Shown here: piece after piece, positions 62,990 through 64,000 of the stretch
How the letters are laid out: each line of letters starts with the position of its first letter
Position numbering within the stretch: position 1 is the first letter of the stretch
DNA from: Zhengitettix transpicula
Taxonomy: Eukaryota > Arthropoda > Insecta > Orthoptera > Tetrigidae
NCBI GenBank assembly: GCA_037074705.1
Contig: CM073596.1
Coordinates: 56,758,001-56,822,000 of the forward strand
DNA length: 64,000 nucleotides
Reading direction: 5' to 3'
The notes under the pieces: model-generated
What the model was told of the DNA's origin: nothing
The model's database searches: none
Seen by the model: the letters and a program-made list of their open reading frames with translations, nothing else
Program-made: the position numbers and the translations under genes

Positions 62990-63290
62990 AAGATGTTCCG
63001 GGGTCGCAGACTTGCGCATACGCTTAGAGTTGTCCACTATTCCTATTGGAATAGTCGGCCAGCAGCCTCCTAAACTGACACGGCGACGGGAAAGCTGCGA
63101 CCCCACAGCAAACCCCTCCCCAGCCATCCAGGGAAGGGCGTGGGACAAGAAACGAATGCCCGACTTCCCTGATGCAGGTTTTTCTAGGGTTTTACCTGCA
63201 TCACTTTACCGGGTAGGATCGTTAAACCATAGGCCGGGGGCCCTAGTTAACCCTTGGCTACCCTCCTCCACATCCCCCTTTTCACTCCGT
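62990..63290 (+). mobile_element. Retroposon family D, copy 9 (5' and 3' truncated)
   Basis: Runs from AGATGTTCCGGGGTCGCAGAC to the CCACATCCCCCTTTTCACTCC block, without the final GTTGCCCTAAA end. It meets a family E fragment (TTTCTTCAGGTGCTAAGAA) at about 63292. Confidence 0.65.
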
Positions 63291-63291
63291 T

Positions 63292-63430
63292 TCCTTTCTT
63301 CAGGTGCTAAGAAAAATTAAAATCACGAGAGACTAGAGTGACACAATACCGTTGGCAAACACAAACGTTGTACGGTATTCATATCAACACTCTTTTTTTT
63401 CTATATTTGGCTATTTTTATTATAATTAAA
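63292..63430. mobile_element. Diverged foldback family E remnant
   Basis: CTTTCTTCAGGTGCTAAGAAA, then GACTAGAGTGACACAATACCG, then TATTTGGCTATTTTTATTATAATTA show the order of family E motifs with many changes. Confidence 0.4.
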
Positions 63431-63669
63431 ATTGAAACTGTACAAAATACATTTTTTATAATGATATATTACAGAATAAATTTGTCATAATTATAGATAA
63501 TATTTCTTCAGCATTGAAACCCCCTCATCTGGAATCTGAAAGTTGTTATTAAAGGTTTAAAAGTTATTTAAAGATAGTTAATAACGATATTGGTTGCGTT
63601 GTTTCCATAGATAAATTTAATTTTTGCGTTCCTCCTAGAACCTCTAGAATGAAGTATATAAACCATTAT

Positions 63670-63765
63670 AGAGCAAAATATACTTTAAACAATCCCATAA
63701 TGATTTATTTTATTTAAAGAGCAAAATATACTTTAAACAATCCCATAATGATTTATTTTATTTAA
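63670..63765. repeat. Perfect 48-bp tandem duplication
   Basis: The unit AGAGCAAAATATACTTTAAA..., 48 bp long, occurs at 63670-63717 and again at 63718-63765 without mismatch. A very recent duplication or an assembly artefact. Confidence 0.9.
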
Positions 63766-64000
63766 TATGTTCTGATTTATTAATGTTGATTAAAGATAAG
63801 ATTTTAATTTACGAATGGTTTATATAAAAATATTTTATTTTATATTATAAATTTGATTTTGTTTGACTATTTTATTTAAAAAATGGACAACGGTTTGTAA
63901 TAAATAAGTAAATAAAATTTTGATAAACGAACGAATAACAAAATATTTCTCGGCTGAATAAAATTAAACACATGAATAGAATAATACATTAGTTGCAATG
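63766..64000. other. AT-rich window end, nothing recognised
   Basis: Low-complexity A/T sequence without coding signal. Confidence 0.3.

Overview
This is an AT-rich, intron-rich, repeat-laden stretch of animal nuclear DNA, most likely from an insect with a mid-to-large genome. The protein matches are animal-wide, so 'insect' rests on the general style: AT-rich introns, Helitron, foldback and retroposon debris. No bacterial, organellar or viral gene organisation was seen. All identifications are by eye from the sequence; no database search was run.

Layout. Positions 1-22.0 kb are gene-poor. They hold three Helitron-like elements, foldback (MITE-like) elements, copies of a poly(A)-ended retroposon, low-confidence exon-like pieces (8.2-8.5 kb, 14.3-14.5 kb) and moderately GC-rich islands that could be regulatory. 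The gene core is 22.8-41.9 kb. Holocytochrome c-type synthase (HCCS, minus, 5 coding exons, 22855-25344) is head-to-head with DNA ligase 1 (LIG1, plus, 19 coding exons, 26734-37349). SUMO-conjugating enzyme UBC9 (plus, 5 coding exons, 40287-41660) follows. All three reading frames could be assembled completely, with lengths divisible by three, GT-AG introns and the expected catalytic residues. From 42 to 64 kb lie repeats, a possible LTR-like block, and the last three coding exons of an unrecognised minus-strand gene (62079-53746) whose 5' part is outside the window.

The three complete genes do unrelated housekeeping jobs: haem attachment to cytochrome c in mitochondria, Okazaki-fragment joining and excision repair in the nucleus, and SUMO conjugation. 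HCCS and LIG1 share a 1.39-kb intergenic region. A pair of E2F-like sites lies about 60 bp before the LIG1 start codon, which fits an S-phase gene.

The most interesting unexplained signal is a short motif, CTGANGA - variable but self-complementary stem - GAAAC, found in many foldback repeats across the window. The stem sequence changes between copies while usually staying complementary, as in the stem II core of hammerhead ribozymes. No complete ribozyme could be demonstrated by eye.
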